This document shows positions 9,194-17,471 of a stretch of 64,000 nt of DNA, piece by piece (the first letter of the stretch is position 1; every line of letters starts with the position of its first letter). The notes below the pieces were generated by a model that ran no database searches, was not told the origin of the DNA, and was given only the letters and a program-made list of their open reading frames with translations. Origin of the DNA: Solibacillus sp. FSL R7-0668 (GTDB lineage Bacteria; Bacillota; Bacilli; Bacillales_A; Planococcaceae); the NCBI RefSeq assembly GCF_038006205.1, contig NZ_JBBOUU010000001.1, positions 1,490,001 through 1,554,000 on the forward strand. Reading direction: 5' to 3'. The translations under genes and the position numbers were made by a program.

Positions 9194-9667
9194 GTGGATA
9201 TTACTATTCATGACGTAACGCAAGAAAATGTACAGGCAATTTTAAATTTACGAGTAGGAGCGGCGCAGCAGGGCTTTATCGAATCAACACAGCAATGCTT
9301 AGATGAAGCGAAAGAATGTGCGAATTACAAACCAGTTGGCCTTTATGTGGATCATGAGCTCATCGGATTTTCGATGTATGGCTATTTCCAAGAGCGAGAG
9401 GGAGATGGGCGTGTTTGGCTGGACCGCTTTTTAATCGATGCCAACTATCAAGGCTTTGGCTACGGAAAAACGATGCTAACCGCGATGATTGACAAATTAG
9501 TCGATGAATTTGCATGTGAAACGATTTATTTAAGTGTATATGAGGATAATAAAGCTGCCATCCACTTATATGAAAAATTCGACTTTCATTTTAATGATGA
9601 ATTGGATGAAAATGGCGAAAAAATTATGGTGAAAAACTTTCAAAACATAAACGGACAACGACAATAA
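9194..9667 (+). CDS. bltD: Spermine/spermidine-type N-acetyltransferase (BltD-like)
   Basis: A GNAT acetyltransferase of 157 aa. It matches the B. subtilis BltD layout closely: an ECANYKPVGLYVD segment, FSMYGYF, VWLDRFLID, an acetyl-CoA loop YQGFGYGKTML, IYLSVYEDNKAAIHLYEKF, and a DENGEKIMVK tail. BltD acetylates spermidine/spermine. GTG 9194 is preferred because AAAGGA ends about 10 bp upstream and the TTG at 9185 is too close. The MATE gene follows 27 bp later, so polyamine acetylation and export are probably coupled. Confidence 0.82.
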   Translation: MDITIHDVTQENVQAILNLRVGAAQQGFIESTQQCLDEAKECANYKPVGLYVDHELIGFSMYGYFQEREGDGRVWLDRFLIDANYQGFGYGKTMLTAMIDKLVDEFACETIYLSVYEDNKAAIHLYEKFDFHFNDELDENGEKIMVKNFQNINGQRQ

Positions 9668-9694
9668 CTCAATAAAAAAGCAATAGGTGAAAAA

Positions 9695-11053
9695 ATGAAT
9701 GAAACATCTACAACATTAAGAACTACCCCCACGAAAAAACTATTTATCTCGTATTTAATCCCTTCAATTATCGGCATGCTGCTGATGGCAGTGAACATAT
9801 TAGTTGATGGCATCTTTGTTAGTAATGGAGTTGGACCTGAGGCATTAGCAGGTGTCAATATTGCGGTGCCAATATTCTCTATTTTACTGTCGATATCCCT
9901 TTGGATTGGTATGGGAGGAGCAACGCTTTATTCTATTGCGCTTGGACAAAATAATCCCAAAAAAGCACAATCGATTTTTACGCAATCCTTCTTCCTTGCA
10001 ACGTTTATTGTCGGCATTTTAGTTGTACTTAGCCTATGGAAGCAAAAGGAGCTTGCCTATTTATTTGGCGCCAGCGATGAAATCTTTCCTTATGTGAAGG
10101 ATTATCTTCAAATCATTCTAATATTCGGTATCGTCTACGTTGTCGAAAATATTTTAAGTATTTTTATAAGAAATGACGGTAATCCAAGGCTCGCAATGAT
10201 TGGGCTTGGTGTTACTTCTATACTGAATATTGTATTGAACTATATCTTTATTTTCATGATGGATATGGGCGTAAAAGGCGCGGCTTACGGTACTGGTATT
10301 GCGACTTTGATTGGTGTTTTTGTTTTACTAATGCACTTCTTCCACAAAGAGAGTATTTTGAAATTTACGAAGCTCCAGTTTGAAATGAAAACAGTGAGCG
10401 AAATTTTGAAAATTGGTTTGCCAAGCTTTATTGTCGAGGCATCCGCAGCGGTGACAGTTATTGCCTATAATATTACGTTTATGCATTTTGTCGGTGCAAT
10501 CGGGGTGACAGCCTACGCGGTTGTAAACTACATGCATGCCGTTTTCCTGATGCTGTTTATCGGAATTGGCGCGGCACTGCAACCAATTGTCAGCTATCAT
10601 TACGGGGCGAAATTATATAGTCGCTTGCAGCAATTTTTAAAGCTGGGCGTCATTACCGGCATTTTGTTTGGGATTGGTATTTGGTTTGTTGGCTGGAAAT
10701 TTAGCGAAACCATTGTGGCGTTATTCGGCGAGATGCCAGAGGACGTTTTAGCGTATACAACGAACGGAATTCTGCTGTACTTCATCGGCTATTTATTTTT
10801 AGGCTTTAATTTAGTTTACGCAGAATACTATCAGGCCATTAAAAAGATCAAGCTTTCTTCTATTATAATAGTAACGAGAAGCATCATACTCTTTTTACCG
10901 CTGCTATGGCTGCTACCAACCTACTTTGGTGGGGACTATATTTGGCTCGCATTCCCGATAGCAGAAGGGCTTACTGCTATTGGCTTAATCATCGCGCGGA
11001 AGAAATTACGCGTTTTGAAAAAGGAAGCATCCGAATCAATGCTTACGGCGTAG
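9695..11053 (+). CDS. MATE family efflux transporter (MepA-like)
   Basis: 452 aa with 12 hydrophobic segments in two MatE halves (about residues 15-220 and 235-440). It is membrane-located and expected to export cationic or aromatic compounds using a Na+ or H+ gradient, as MepA-type proteins do. Hallmarks include DGIFVSNGVGPEALAGVN after TM1 and a matching helix pattern in the second half. It is probably co-transcribed with the bltD-like gene under the divergent MerR regulator. In B. subtilis the pump at this position is the MFS protein Blt, so the transporter family differs. Confidence 0.92.
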   Translation: MNETSTTLRTTPTKKLFISYLIPSIIGMLLMAVNILVDGIFVSNGVGPEALAGVNIAVPIFSILLSISLWIGMGGATLYSIALGQNNPKKAQSIFTQSFFLATFIVGILVVLSLWKQKELAYLFGASDEIFPYVKDYLQIILIFGIVYVVENILSIFIRNDGNPRLAMIGLGVTSILNIVLNYIFIFMMDMGVKGAAYGTGIATLIGVFVLLMHFFHKESILKFTKLQFEMKTVSEILKIGLPSFIVEASAAVTVIAYNITFMHFVGAIGVTAYAVVNYMHAVFLMLFIGIGAALQPIVSYHYGAKLYSRLQQFLKLGVITGILFGIGIWFVGWKFSETIVALFGEMPEDVLAYTTNGILLYFIGYLFLGFNLVYAEYYQAIKKIKLSSIIIVTRSIILFLPLLWLLPTYFGGDYIWLAFPIAEGLTAIGLIIARKKLRVLKKEASESMLTA

Positions 11054-11071
11054 AGGAATAATGATTAAAAT

Positions 11072-11103
11072 AAAAGCGCACTTACTTCGATGAGTGCGCT
11101 TTT
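11072..11103 (+). terminator. Rho-independent terminator
   Basis: AAAAGCGCACT (11072-11082) pairs with AGTGCGCTTTT (11093-11103) right after the MATE gene. Confidence 0.85.
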
Positions 11104-11169
11104 GTCGTGGGTTGGAGGGTAGCCCTAGTCTTCTCGGTCTTTTTGATAGATAATAAGCATTGAATTAAT

Positions 11170-11574
11170 TTAATCTACGATAATCGCTGAGATGGAAGGA
11201 ACGCCTATTTCGTTCATTCCCTCATATGTACCGTAAACTGTAATTTCAGCCCCATAATTTGTGTTAGCTAACGGGTAATTTTCGATGGCGTAGGCTTCAG
11301 ACACTTCTTCATTTCCTACAGTAAGGAAAAACTCAAAATCATATTTTTCTTCCGTTACGAATCTAGATACTGTCCCTTTCGAAACAACTTTCGTACCAGC
11401 TTTAACTTTACCTTCGTTAACATCAGCAAAATCGAGTTCAATTGCTTCACTTTTCAATTTTTCTTCTTCACTTACTTCTACTGGTGCAGATTCAGTTGTC
11501 ACCAACTCTTTTTCTTCGTCGCATGCTGTAAGTAGTAATGCTGACAATGCCCCTAAGTATAATAATTTTTTCAT
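11170..11574 (-). CDS. Putative lipoprotein with OB-fold-like domain
   Basis: A signal peptide with lipobox LLTAC (residues 14-18) is followed by an acidic linker (DEEKELVTTESAPVEVSEEE). A ~90-residue beta-rich domain follows (KVVSKGTVSRFVTEEKYDFEF ... AEITVYGTYEG), whose pattern suggests an OB fold such as that of tRNA_anti-like secreted proteins. No function can be assigned. ATG 11574 has an AAAGGAAG ribosome binding site. Convergent with the MATE gene. Confidence 0.7.
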   Translation of the reverse strand: MKKLLYLGALSALLLTACDEEKELVTTESAPVEVSEEEKLKSEAIELDFADVNEGKVKAGTKVVSKGTVSRFVTEEKYDFEFFLTVGNEEVSEAYAIENYPLANTNYGAEITVYGTYEGMNEIGVPSISAIIVD

Positions 11575-11838
11575 ATATAAAAACTTCCTTTCTTTTACAA
11601 TCTTATAGTATTACCTGAAATAAATACATGATATGTAATTATTTGTATAATAAGGAATCTATTTACATGGTGATATATGTGAGCGGAAATTAAAAGTCCG
11701 TCTCGATTCGTTCTTTTTTTCTTACGCGATCAAACTTTTCTATTTCACCAAAAAAATCTTATATGAGATGGTGCATTGACTTTTCAGATTGAACTACCTC
11801 CACCACTATTTTACAATAATAGAAAGGAGGCTGATGTC

Positions 11839-12987
11839 TTGGGCAAAAAACGAAAGCTTGTGCCAGTGAAATTATGGCAGCGTGGTCAGATGGAGAGTTG
11901 GCTTTCCGAACAGGCACAGCACGGGCTAAAGCTTGAAAAATTTAATAACTTTATCGCGACATTTCAAAAGGCAGAACCCCAAAGTCTTGAATATCGCATG
12001 ATTGTCATGCATGAAAAAGATAGTTATCCAGCAAATACAAACGAGCTGGAACAAGCGGGCTGGGACTATGTCGCGAGCTATCAGTATTATCATATTTTTT
12101 GCTCGCAGCAAGCGGATCCGTTAAGTGAGATTGAGGAGTTATCTGAACAAGCAGCATCATTTGATGGGATTTTAAAGCAGACCCGCAACCAAATACTTAT
12201 CTATAGTTTTTCTATCGTTGTGTTGTTTGCTATGGCATTACTATTTTTTAGGGATAACCCAAAACCAATTACGAATCTCATTGAAGGCTATTTATTAAGC
12301 TCGTTGTTCATTATTTTTATCAATAGTTGGATTGGCATTGCTTTCCTTTATGAATTCTTGATGATTCGGCGCGTCAAAAAGCAGCTAGAACAAGGGATTG
12401 CATTGGATTACCGAGCGAGCTGGCGTTTGTCGGGTGTGAAAAGATATTTTTGGAATAGTAGTTACTATGTAATTACCGTGGTAATTGCGTTTACGTTAAT
12501 CAAGCAAGTGAATAATCAAGGCTACGAAACATTAGCAGAAAACACCGAGGATTTACCGCTTTTGCGATTGGTTATGATTGAAGCGCCTGAAACAAGGATC
12601 AAGATTGAAATGGAGGCAGAAGAGGTAGGTCGTCAAAATTCACTTATGAAAAACTGGACTTTTTTTGCGCCCGTTCAATATACAGTACAGGAATCCGTAG
12701 TAATAGCAAGAGAAAATAAACCCTTCTATAATCCACAGCTCGAATACCAGATCATTGAATGTACGGTGCCAAGCTTAGGAAAGGCATTGTTTGAGGAATG
12801 GGCAACGTATTATGAAGTACATAAAGAACCCCATTTCTCGCACACGGCGTTTGATCGAGTGCTTGTGGAAAAAATATATGAGGATACTGTTCGCATATTA
12901 ACAATAAAAGATAATCGGGTGCAGTATGTCGATTATATTGGTGAAGCAAGTATCGAGGCCATTTTGGAAGCTTTAGAAAATTTATAG
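11839..12987 (+). CDS. DUF2812 domain membrane protein (paralog 2)
   Basis: 382 aa from TTG 11839, which lies 8 bp after AAAGGAGG (11823-11830). An earlier in-frame start at 11776 has no ribosome binding site. It has the same architecture as the paralog at 5162-6322: DUF2812 segment (EQAGWDYVASYQYYHIFCSQ), two or three membrane segments, and a C-terminal soluble domain ending QYVDYIGEAS...ALENL. Function unknown. The two copies sit 5.5 kb apart with unrelated genes between, which points to an old duplication. Confidence 0.85.
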   Translation: MGKKRKLVPVKLWQRGQMESWLSEQAQHGLKLEKFNNFIATFQKAEPQSLEYRMIVMHEKDSYPANTNELEQAGWDYVASYQYYHIFCSQQADPLSEIEELSEQAASFDGILKQTRNQILIYSFSIVVLFAMALLFFRDNPKPITNLIEGYLLSSLFIIFINSWIGIAFLYEFLMIRRVKKQLEQGIALDYRASWRLSGVKRYFWNSSYYVITVVIAFTLIKQVNNQGYETLAENTEDLPLLRLVMIEAPETRIKIEMEAEEVGRQNSLMKNWTFFAPVQYTVQESVVIARENKPFYNPQLEYQIIECTVPSLGKALFEEWATYYEVHKEPHFSHTAFDRVLVEKIYEDTVRILTIKDNRVQYVDYIGEASIEAILEALENL

Positions 12988-13013
12988 GTTTAAAGTGAAC
13001 ACAGTAAGTTGGC

Positions 13014-13047
13014 GGAGTTGTTTGGAAGGGGATTTCCTAACAACTCC
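13014..13047 (+). terminator. Probable terminator
   Basis: GGAGTTGTT (13014-13022) pairs perfectly with AACAACTCC (13039-13047); the T-rich tail ATTTTGTTT is imperfect. Confidence 0.65.
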
Positions 13048-13064
13048 ATTTTGTTTGAGCAAAA

Positions 13065-13589
13065 TTATCGGAAAGTGTTTATCCATTTTTCTACATCTTG
13101 TTTGTTATAGACGATTATTCGTTTTTCCTTATGTATCTCTGTCATTTGTAAAAAACGTATTTTGTCTACTTGTTCAAAATGATTATTCCATTTAAACATA
13201 TTCAAAAATAACTGAAGGGTTGGCTGATAATTTGATTTTTCAAAGCCTAACTTCTGCTTAATGAATCGTTTCATAATTCGCGACGTTCGAGTGGAATAAC
13301 CCGTATTGAGAAATAATATGACATCCGCGTGCTGCCAACTTTGATGTACCCAATCCTTCGTATGTACGCCTTCGATTATCCAGCTTTTTGATTGAACGAT
13401 TGCTTCTAAGTTTCGTTCAATTTCTTGGTCAGTTCTTCGGATATCTCCAGAGGGATTTCTGATCCATACAGCGTTATCGATTTCATAATATGGGATTCCC
13501 GTTATTTCAGATAATTTTTTCGCTAATGTTGTTTTGCCACTCCCAACCGAGCCATAAATATGTATTTTTTGAGTAGGTTGATTCTTCAT
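13065..13589 (-). CDS. P-loop kinase-like ATPase (FlaR/adenylate-kinase-like)
   Basis: A Walker A GSVGSGKTT motif near residue 14 starts a small (174 aa) nucleoside-kinase-like fold. Other motifs are EIDNAVWIRNP, SWIIEGVH (strand and lid approach) and an Arg-rich lid (RTSRIMKRFIKQKLG). This resembles the proteins annotated as topology modulation/FlaR-type kinases. Substrate unknown. The start is ATG 13589 after AAAGGGGAAG; an upstream in-frame ATG at 13625 has no ribosome binding site. Confidence 0.8.
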   Translation of the reverse strand: MKNQPTQKIHIYGSVGSGKTTLAKKLSEITGIPYYEIDNAVWIRNPSGDIRRTDQEIERNLEAIVQSKSWIIEGVHTKDWVHQSWQHADVILFLNTGYSTRTSRIMKRFIKQKLGFEKSNYQPTLQLFLNMFKWNNHFEQVDKIRFLQMTEIHKEKRIIVYNKQDVEKWINTFR

Positions 13590-13886
13590 AACTTCCCCTT
13601 TATTTTTTTGTCTAATAGTATCCATTCTCTATTGGAACATGAATTTCCTTTAATTTTGATGTTGAGTGATTCTAATTAATACCTACATTTTTATGTAGTA
13701 AGGAGATTCATAGAAAGATGCCTTTTCGTAAAAAAAAGTCTCTTAGAATTTGCAAAGGGGAATCATTCACGCTTTTTTTAGCGTTTCCATTTTAGATGAT
13801 CCTATGGGGATTTTTGTAATGAAATAGCGAAATTCTGTTTCAACTAGCAAACTTCGACTTCCCTTTAAGAGAGCACTCACTCATAT

Positions 13887-13917
13887 AAGTTAACCTAATA
13901 TAAAAATAGGTTGACGT
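13887..13917 (+). promoter_or_regulatory. BirA-type biotin operator 1
   Basis: AAGTTAACC (13887-13895), a 13-bp spacer and GGTTGACGT (13909-13917) match the Firmicutes BirA dyad (TTGTTAACC-N13-GGTTAACAA in B. subtilis bioW). It overlaps the -35 box of the bioY promoter. Biotinyl-AMP-loaded BirA should repress here. Confidence 0.85.
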
Positions 13918-13939
13918 AAAAAAGCTGATACTTTATATT
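13911..13939 (+). promoter_or_regulatory. bioY promoter
   Basis: TTGACG (13911-13916), a 17-bp spacer and TATATT (13934-13939). It is flanked and overlapped by the two BirA-like sites. Confidence 0.75.
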
Positions 13940-13940
13940 T

Positions 13941-13971
13941 ACGTTAACCATAAAAATATTTAAGTTAACTT
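13941..13971 (+). promoter_or_regulatory. BirA-type biotin operator 2
   Basis: ACGTTAACC (13941-13949), a 13-bp spacer and AGTTAACTT (13963-13971) have the same half-site and spacing as operator 1. It lies just downstream of the -10 box and abuts the bioY ribosome binding site TAAGGAGGGG. Confidence 0.75.
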
Positions 13972-13985
13972 AAGGAGGGGACATT

Positions 13986-14579
13986 ATGGAATCAGTATCA
14001 CGTTCAAACGCATCATGGAAGACGATTGATTTAGTGTATTGTGGTTTATTTGCAACACTGATGATGATTGGCGCAAATATTACGTCGTTTGCACCATTTT
14101 TAACAGTAGGGGGTGTACCGATTACGTTGCAAACCTTTTTCGCGGTGCTTGCGGGCTTAGTGCTTGGCAAAAAGCGCGGGGCAATTGCTTGTACCGTATA
14201 CATGCTCATCGGCTTGGCAGGGGCACCTGTGTTTGCAAAGTTTAGTGGAGGATTTTCAGCCATTTTATCACCGACATTTGGCTTTATCGCAACGTTCATC
14301 TTAATTGCCTATGTGGCAGGCGTTATTGTAGAAAAGTATCAAACGCGCATCGCCTTTATCGTGGCTGCGTTAGTGGCTACGGTATTAAATTATATTTTGG
14401 GGACGAATTGGATGTACGGCGCTTATAAATTCTGGGCAAGTGCACCAGATGAATTCTCATATGGTATGGCTTGGTTATGGATGATTCCACCGATGCCAAA
14501 AGATTTCGTATTAGCAATCTTTGCGGGGATTTTTGCATATCGCTTACAAAAAGTATTGAAAATTTTACCGGTGAAGTAG
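13986..14579 (+). CDS. bioY: Biotin ECF transporter S component BioY
   Basis: A membrane protein with six hydrophobic segments and the BioY hallmark PITLQTFFAVLAGLVLGKKRG near residues 43-65, followed by a G-rich FAKFSGGFSAILSPTFGF segment. It binds biotin with high affinity and imports it with the shared ECF A/A'/T module, which is encoded elsewhere. ATG 13986 follows TAAGGAGGGG. It is the first gene of a bioY-bioB pair 6 bp apart, under two BirA operators, so expression should rise when biotin is scarce. Confidence 0.95.
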   Translation: MESVSRSNASWKTIDLVYCGLFATLMMIGANITSFAPFLTVGGVPITLQTFFAVLAGLVLGKKRGAIACTVYMLIGLAGAPVFAKFSGGFSAILSPTFGFIATFILIAYVAGVIVEKYQTRIAFIVAALVATVLNYILGTNWMYGAYKFWASAPDEFSYGMAWLWMIPPMPKDFVLAIFAGIFAYRLQKVLKILPVK

Positions 14580-14585
14580 GGGGCA

Positions 14586-15587
14586 ATGAATATGAATTGG
14601 GTACAACTAGCAGAAGAGGTTCTTGAGGGGAAATTATTAACAAATGACGAAGCATTAGCAATTTTACACGCTTCAGATGATGAATTATTACCATTAATGC
14701 AAGGCGCGTTTACGATTCGCAAACATTATTATGGCAAAAAAGTAAAATTAAATATGATTATGAATGCCAAGAGTGGCTATTGTCCTGAAAACTGTGGCTA
14801 CTGCTCGCAATCGTCCATCTCGACAGCGCCTATCGAAAAATATCCGTTTATTACAAAAGACGAAATTTTAGCAGGGGCCAAGCAAGCTTTTGAAAATCAA
14901 ATTGGTACGTTTTGCATTGTGGCAAGTGGACGTGGACCGACGCGCAAAGATGTCAATGTTGTCAGTGAAGCAGTTCAGGAAATTAAAGAAAAATACGGCT
15001 TAAAGGTATGTGCTTGCTTAGGGCTATTAAAAGACGAACAGGCCGATCAGCTAAAAACAGCAGGCGTTGATCGTTACAATCACAATTTAAATACGTCTGA
15101 AAAGCATCATGATTATATTACGACATCGCATACTTACCAAGACCGTGTCAATACGGTTGAAATTGCGAAAAAGCACGGGATGTCACCTTGCTCGGGAGCG
15201 ATTATCGGCATGCGCGAAACGAAGCAAGATGTTGTCGATATCGCCTATGCACTTCATGCACTTGATGCCGATTCGATTCCGATCAACTTTTTAAATGCGA
15301 TTGATGGTACAAAGCTGGAAGGCACGAAGGAATTAGATCCACGCTATTGTTTAAAAGTTTTAGCATTATTCCGCTATATTAATCCAACGAAGGAAATTCG
15401 CATTGCGGGTGGACGTGAAATTAATCTAGGCTCCTTGCAGCCACTGGGAATGTACGCAGCAAATAGTATTTTCGTAGGAGACTATTTAACAACAGAGGGG
15501 CAAGAGGAAAATGCGGATTATGCAATGATTCGCGATTTAGGCTTCGAAATTGAAGTCAATGATAAGCAAGCAGCCTTACAAGGGTAA
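14586..15587 (+). CDS. bioB: Biotin synthase
   Basis: A radical SAM enzyme inserting sulfur into dethiobiotin. The SAM-cluster cysteines are C66, C70 and C73 (GYCPENCGYCSQS). Other family segments are YNHNLNTSEKHH, PCSGAIIGMRET and IRIAGGREINLG, which carries the Arg that ligates the 2Fe-2S cluster. The length of 333 aa is normal. ATG 14586 and ATG 14592 are both possible; GGGGG lies 2-8 bp upstream. No bioA, bioD, bioF or bioW is nearby, so the substrate must come from elsewhere in the genome or from outside. Confidence 0.96.
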   Translation: MNMNWVQLAEEVLEGKLLTNDEALAILHASDDELLPLMQGAFTIRKHYYGKKVKLNMIMNAKSGYCPENCGYCSQSSISTAPIEKYPFITKDEILAGAKQAFENQIGTFCIVASGRGPTRKDVNVVSEAVQEIKEKYGLKVCACLGLLKDEQADQLKTAGVDRYNHNLNTSEKHHDYITTSHTYQDRVNTVEIAKKHGMSPCSGAIIGMRETKQDVVDIAYALHALDADSIPINFLNAIDGTKLEGTKELDPRYCLKVLALFRYINPTKEIRIAGGREINLGSLQPLGMYAANSIFVGDYLTTEGQEENADYAMIRDLGFEIEVNDKQAALQG

Positions 15588-15592
15588 ATGAC

Positions 15593-15634
15593 AAGATGTA
15601 TTCCACGAAAGCAATCGCGGAATACATCTTTTTT
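15593..15634 (+). terminator. Terminator after bioB
   Basis: A perfect 12-bp stem AAGATGTATTCC (15593-15604) / GGAATACATCTT (15619-15630) followed by a T-run. Confidence 0.9.
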
Positions 15635-15641
15635 CATTCCT

Positions 15642-16439
15642 TCACTCACAATGATGGCGTCCAATAGGTAAGATGAGAGGCGTATTGGACACCGGATCAG
15701 TAATGACCGAGCATTCTAATTGAAATGTTTCTCGTATTAAAGTGCTCGTAATAATATCCTGTGGCGTACCTTCTGCAATGAGACGCCCATTTTTCATCGT
15801 AAATAAATAATCGGCATAGCGTGCGGATAAATTAATATCGTGCAATACCATCACAATGGTTGTGCCATACTTTTTATTTAAGTCGGTGAGTAAATCTAAT
15901 ATTTCGACCTGATAGGTAATATCTAAAAAGGTCGTTGGTTCGTCTAAAAATAGGATGTCGGTTTGCTGGGCAAGCGCCATCGCAATCCACACGCGCTGAC
16001 GCTGACCGCCCGATAATTCATCGATATTTCGATCAGCGAACTCCGCAATATTCATCATTTCAAGTGCTTCCGAAACGGCTTCATAGTCCTTTTTCGACCA
16101 GCTTCCAAAAAGTGTTTGGTGTGGGAAACGCCCACGACCTACTAAATCCGCTACGGTAATGCCTTCAGGGACGACAGGGGATTGCGGTAAAAGCCCAAGC
16201 GTTTTGGCCAGCTGCTTTGGTGGCATTTGATGGATCGATTTTCCATCGAGCACCACCTCACCATTTGTAGGCTTAATGAGACGCGCCATCGTTTTGAGCA
16301 GCGTCGATTTGCCACAACCATTTGCCCCGATAATGATGCTCATTTTATTTTGTGGGATGCTTAATTGAACATCGTTTAAAATCATTTTTTGTTCATAGCC
16401 GGCCTGTAAATTTTGTGCCTGTAATGTATGGTGCGTCAT
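15642..16439 (-). CDS. Iron-siderophore ABC transporter ATP-binding protein (YusV/FecE-like)
   Basis: Energises ferric-siderophore import at the inner face of the membrane. It has Walker A GANGCGKST (residues about 39-47), signature LSGGQRQRVW, Walker B DILFLDEPTTFLDI and switch VLHDIN. The length of 265 aa is typical. It is the last gene of a four-gene Fur-controlled operon and its ATG abuts the stop of the upstream permease. The closest B. subtilis counterpart is probably YusV, which serves several siderophore systems. Confidence 0.94.
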   Translation of the reverse strand: MTHHTLQAQNLQAGYEQKMILNDVQLSIPQNKMSIIIGANGCGKSTLLKTMARLIKPTNGEVVLDGKSIHQMPPKQLAKTLGLLPQSPVVPEGITVADLVGRGRFPHQTLFGSWSKKDYEAVSEALEMMNIAEFADRNIDELSGGQRQRVWIAMALAQQTDILFLDEPTTFLDITYQVEILDLLTDLNKKYGTTIVMVLHDINLSARYADYLFTMKNGRLIAEGTPQDIITSTLIRETFQLECSVITDPVSNTPLILPIGRHHCE

Positions 16440-17471
16440 TTAGATATCTCCTTTACGATTGATGCGAATTAATAAGTAAATCAAGTACGGTGCGCCGATA
16501 ATGCCGGTCACGACACCTACTGGATATCTCGTCGTAAAGGCAAATTGACCAATTAAATCAGCCGCCAATACTAAAATGACCCCGATAAAGCCGGCTGGAA
16601 TGAGCGCAGAAAAGTTACTGCCAACAAGGCGTTTGGCAATCGGACCCGCTAAAAAGGCAACGAATGCAATCGGACCTGTCACAGCAGTTGCGAGGGCAAT
16701 CATCAACACCGCGCAAATAATTAACAAAATACGCGTTTTATTTGTATTTACACCGAGCGTAGTGGCCATTTCTTCGCCAAGCTCCAGCATTTCAAGACGC
16801 TTCGAAAAAATGAGTAATAGCGGTGTGAAAACAATGACCGTAATCATTAATGGCGTCAATGTTTCCATTTTCACCCCGTTTAAGCTGCCACTTAACCAGC
16901 GTAGGGCAGTCGGAAGATCATGCGTTTTCCCGATAAGCATTAAATAAGAAATAAACGCGTTCAGCATCGCTTGAATCCCAATGCCGATTAAAATTAAACG
17001 TCCAATTGAAAAACTCGAACCCTTTGCTAAAAAATAAATGAATAAGGTCGTGCCTAAACCACCAACGATTGAGGCGATGGACACAACGGTATTACTCGCA
17101 TGCAGCACGATAATGCAAAATACCGCTGCCGCACTTGAGCCAGCCGTAATTCCAATGACATTTGGGTTTGCTAGTGGGTTACGTAGCATCGTTTGGAATA
17201 CATAGCCACCGACACCAAATGCAAAGCCAGCAAATAAGCCAGCTAGCATACGTGGAAGGCGGATGGTCCCAACGGCAAATGTAGCGCCCTTTACCTCTTC
17301 ACCTAGCAATACAGCTATAACATCCTTTACCGGATAGATTGTGTTCCCAAGCATCAGCATCGTTGCACATAAAGCTAGTGTTAGTAATACTAGAATGGAA
17401 GTGGTCAGCACAAATCGTCGCTTGCGCTGCTGTCTTGCTTTCATAATAGAAGTCAATGTTTCGTTGATCAT
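16440..17471 (-). CDS. Iron-siderophore ABC transporter permease (FecD-like)
   Basis: 343 aa with about nine or ten membrane segments and FecCD family signatures (RLPRMLAGLFAGFAFGVGGYVFQTMLRNPLANPNVIG and GPIAFVAFLAGPIAKRLVG). It forms one half of the membrane channel for a ferric siderophore together with the adjacent upstream permease. Its start overlaps the stop of that gene by 4 bp (ATGA), indicating translational coupling. Confidence 0.93.
   Translation of the reverse strand: MINETLTSIMKARQQRKRRFVLTTSILVLLTLALCATMLMLGNTIYPVKDVIAVLLGEEVKGATFAVGTIRLPRMLAGLFAGFAFGVGGYVFQTMLRNPLANPNVIGITAGSSAAAVFCIIVLHASNTVVSIASIVGGLGTTLFIYFLAKGSSFSIGRLILIGIGIQAMLNAFISYLMLIGKTHDLPTALRWLSGSLNGVKMETLTPLMITVIVFTPLLLIFSKRLEMLELGEEMATTLGVNTNKTRILLIICAVLMIALATAVTGPIAFVAFLAGPIAKRLVGSNFSALIPAGFIGVILVLAADLIGQFAFTTRYPVGVVTGIIGAPYLIYLLIRINRKGDI

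Noticed and set aside
14039-14245. Alternate-frame reading frame inside bioY
   Set aside because: Shadow of bioY; no ribosome binding site and no independent support.
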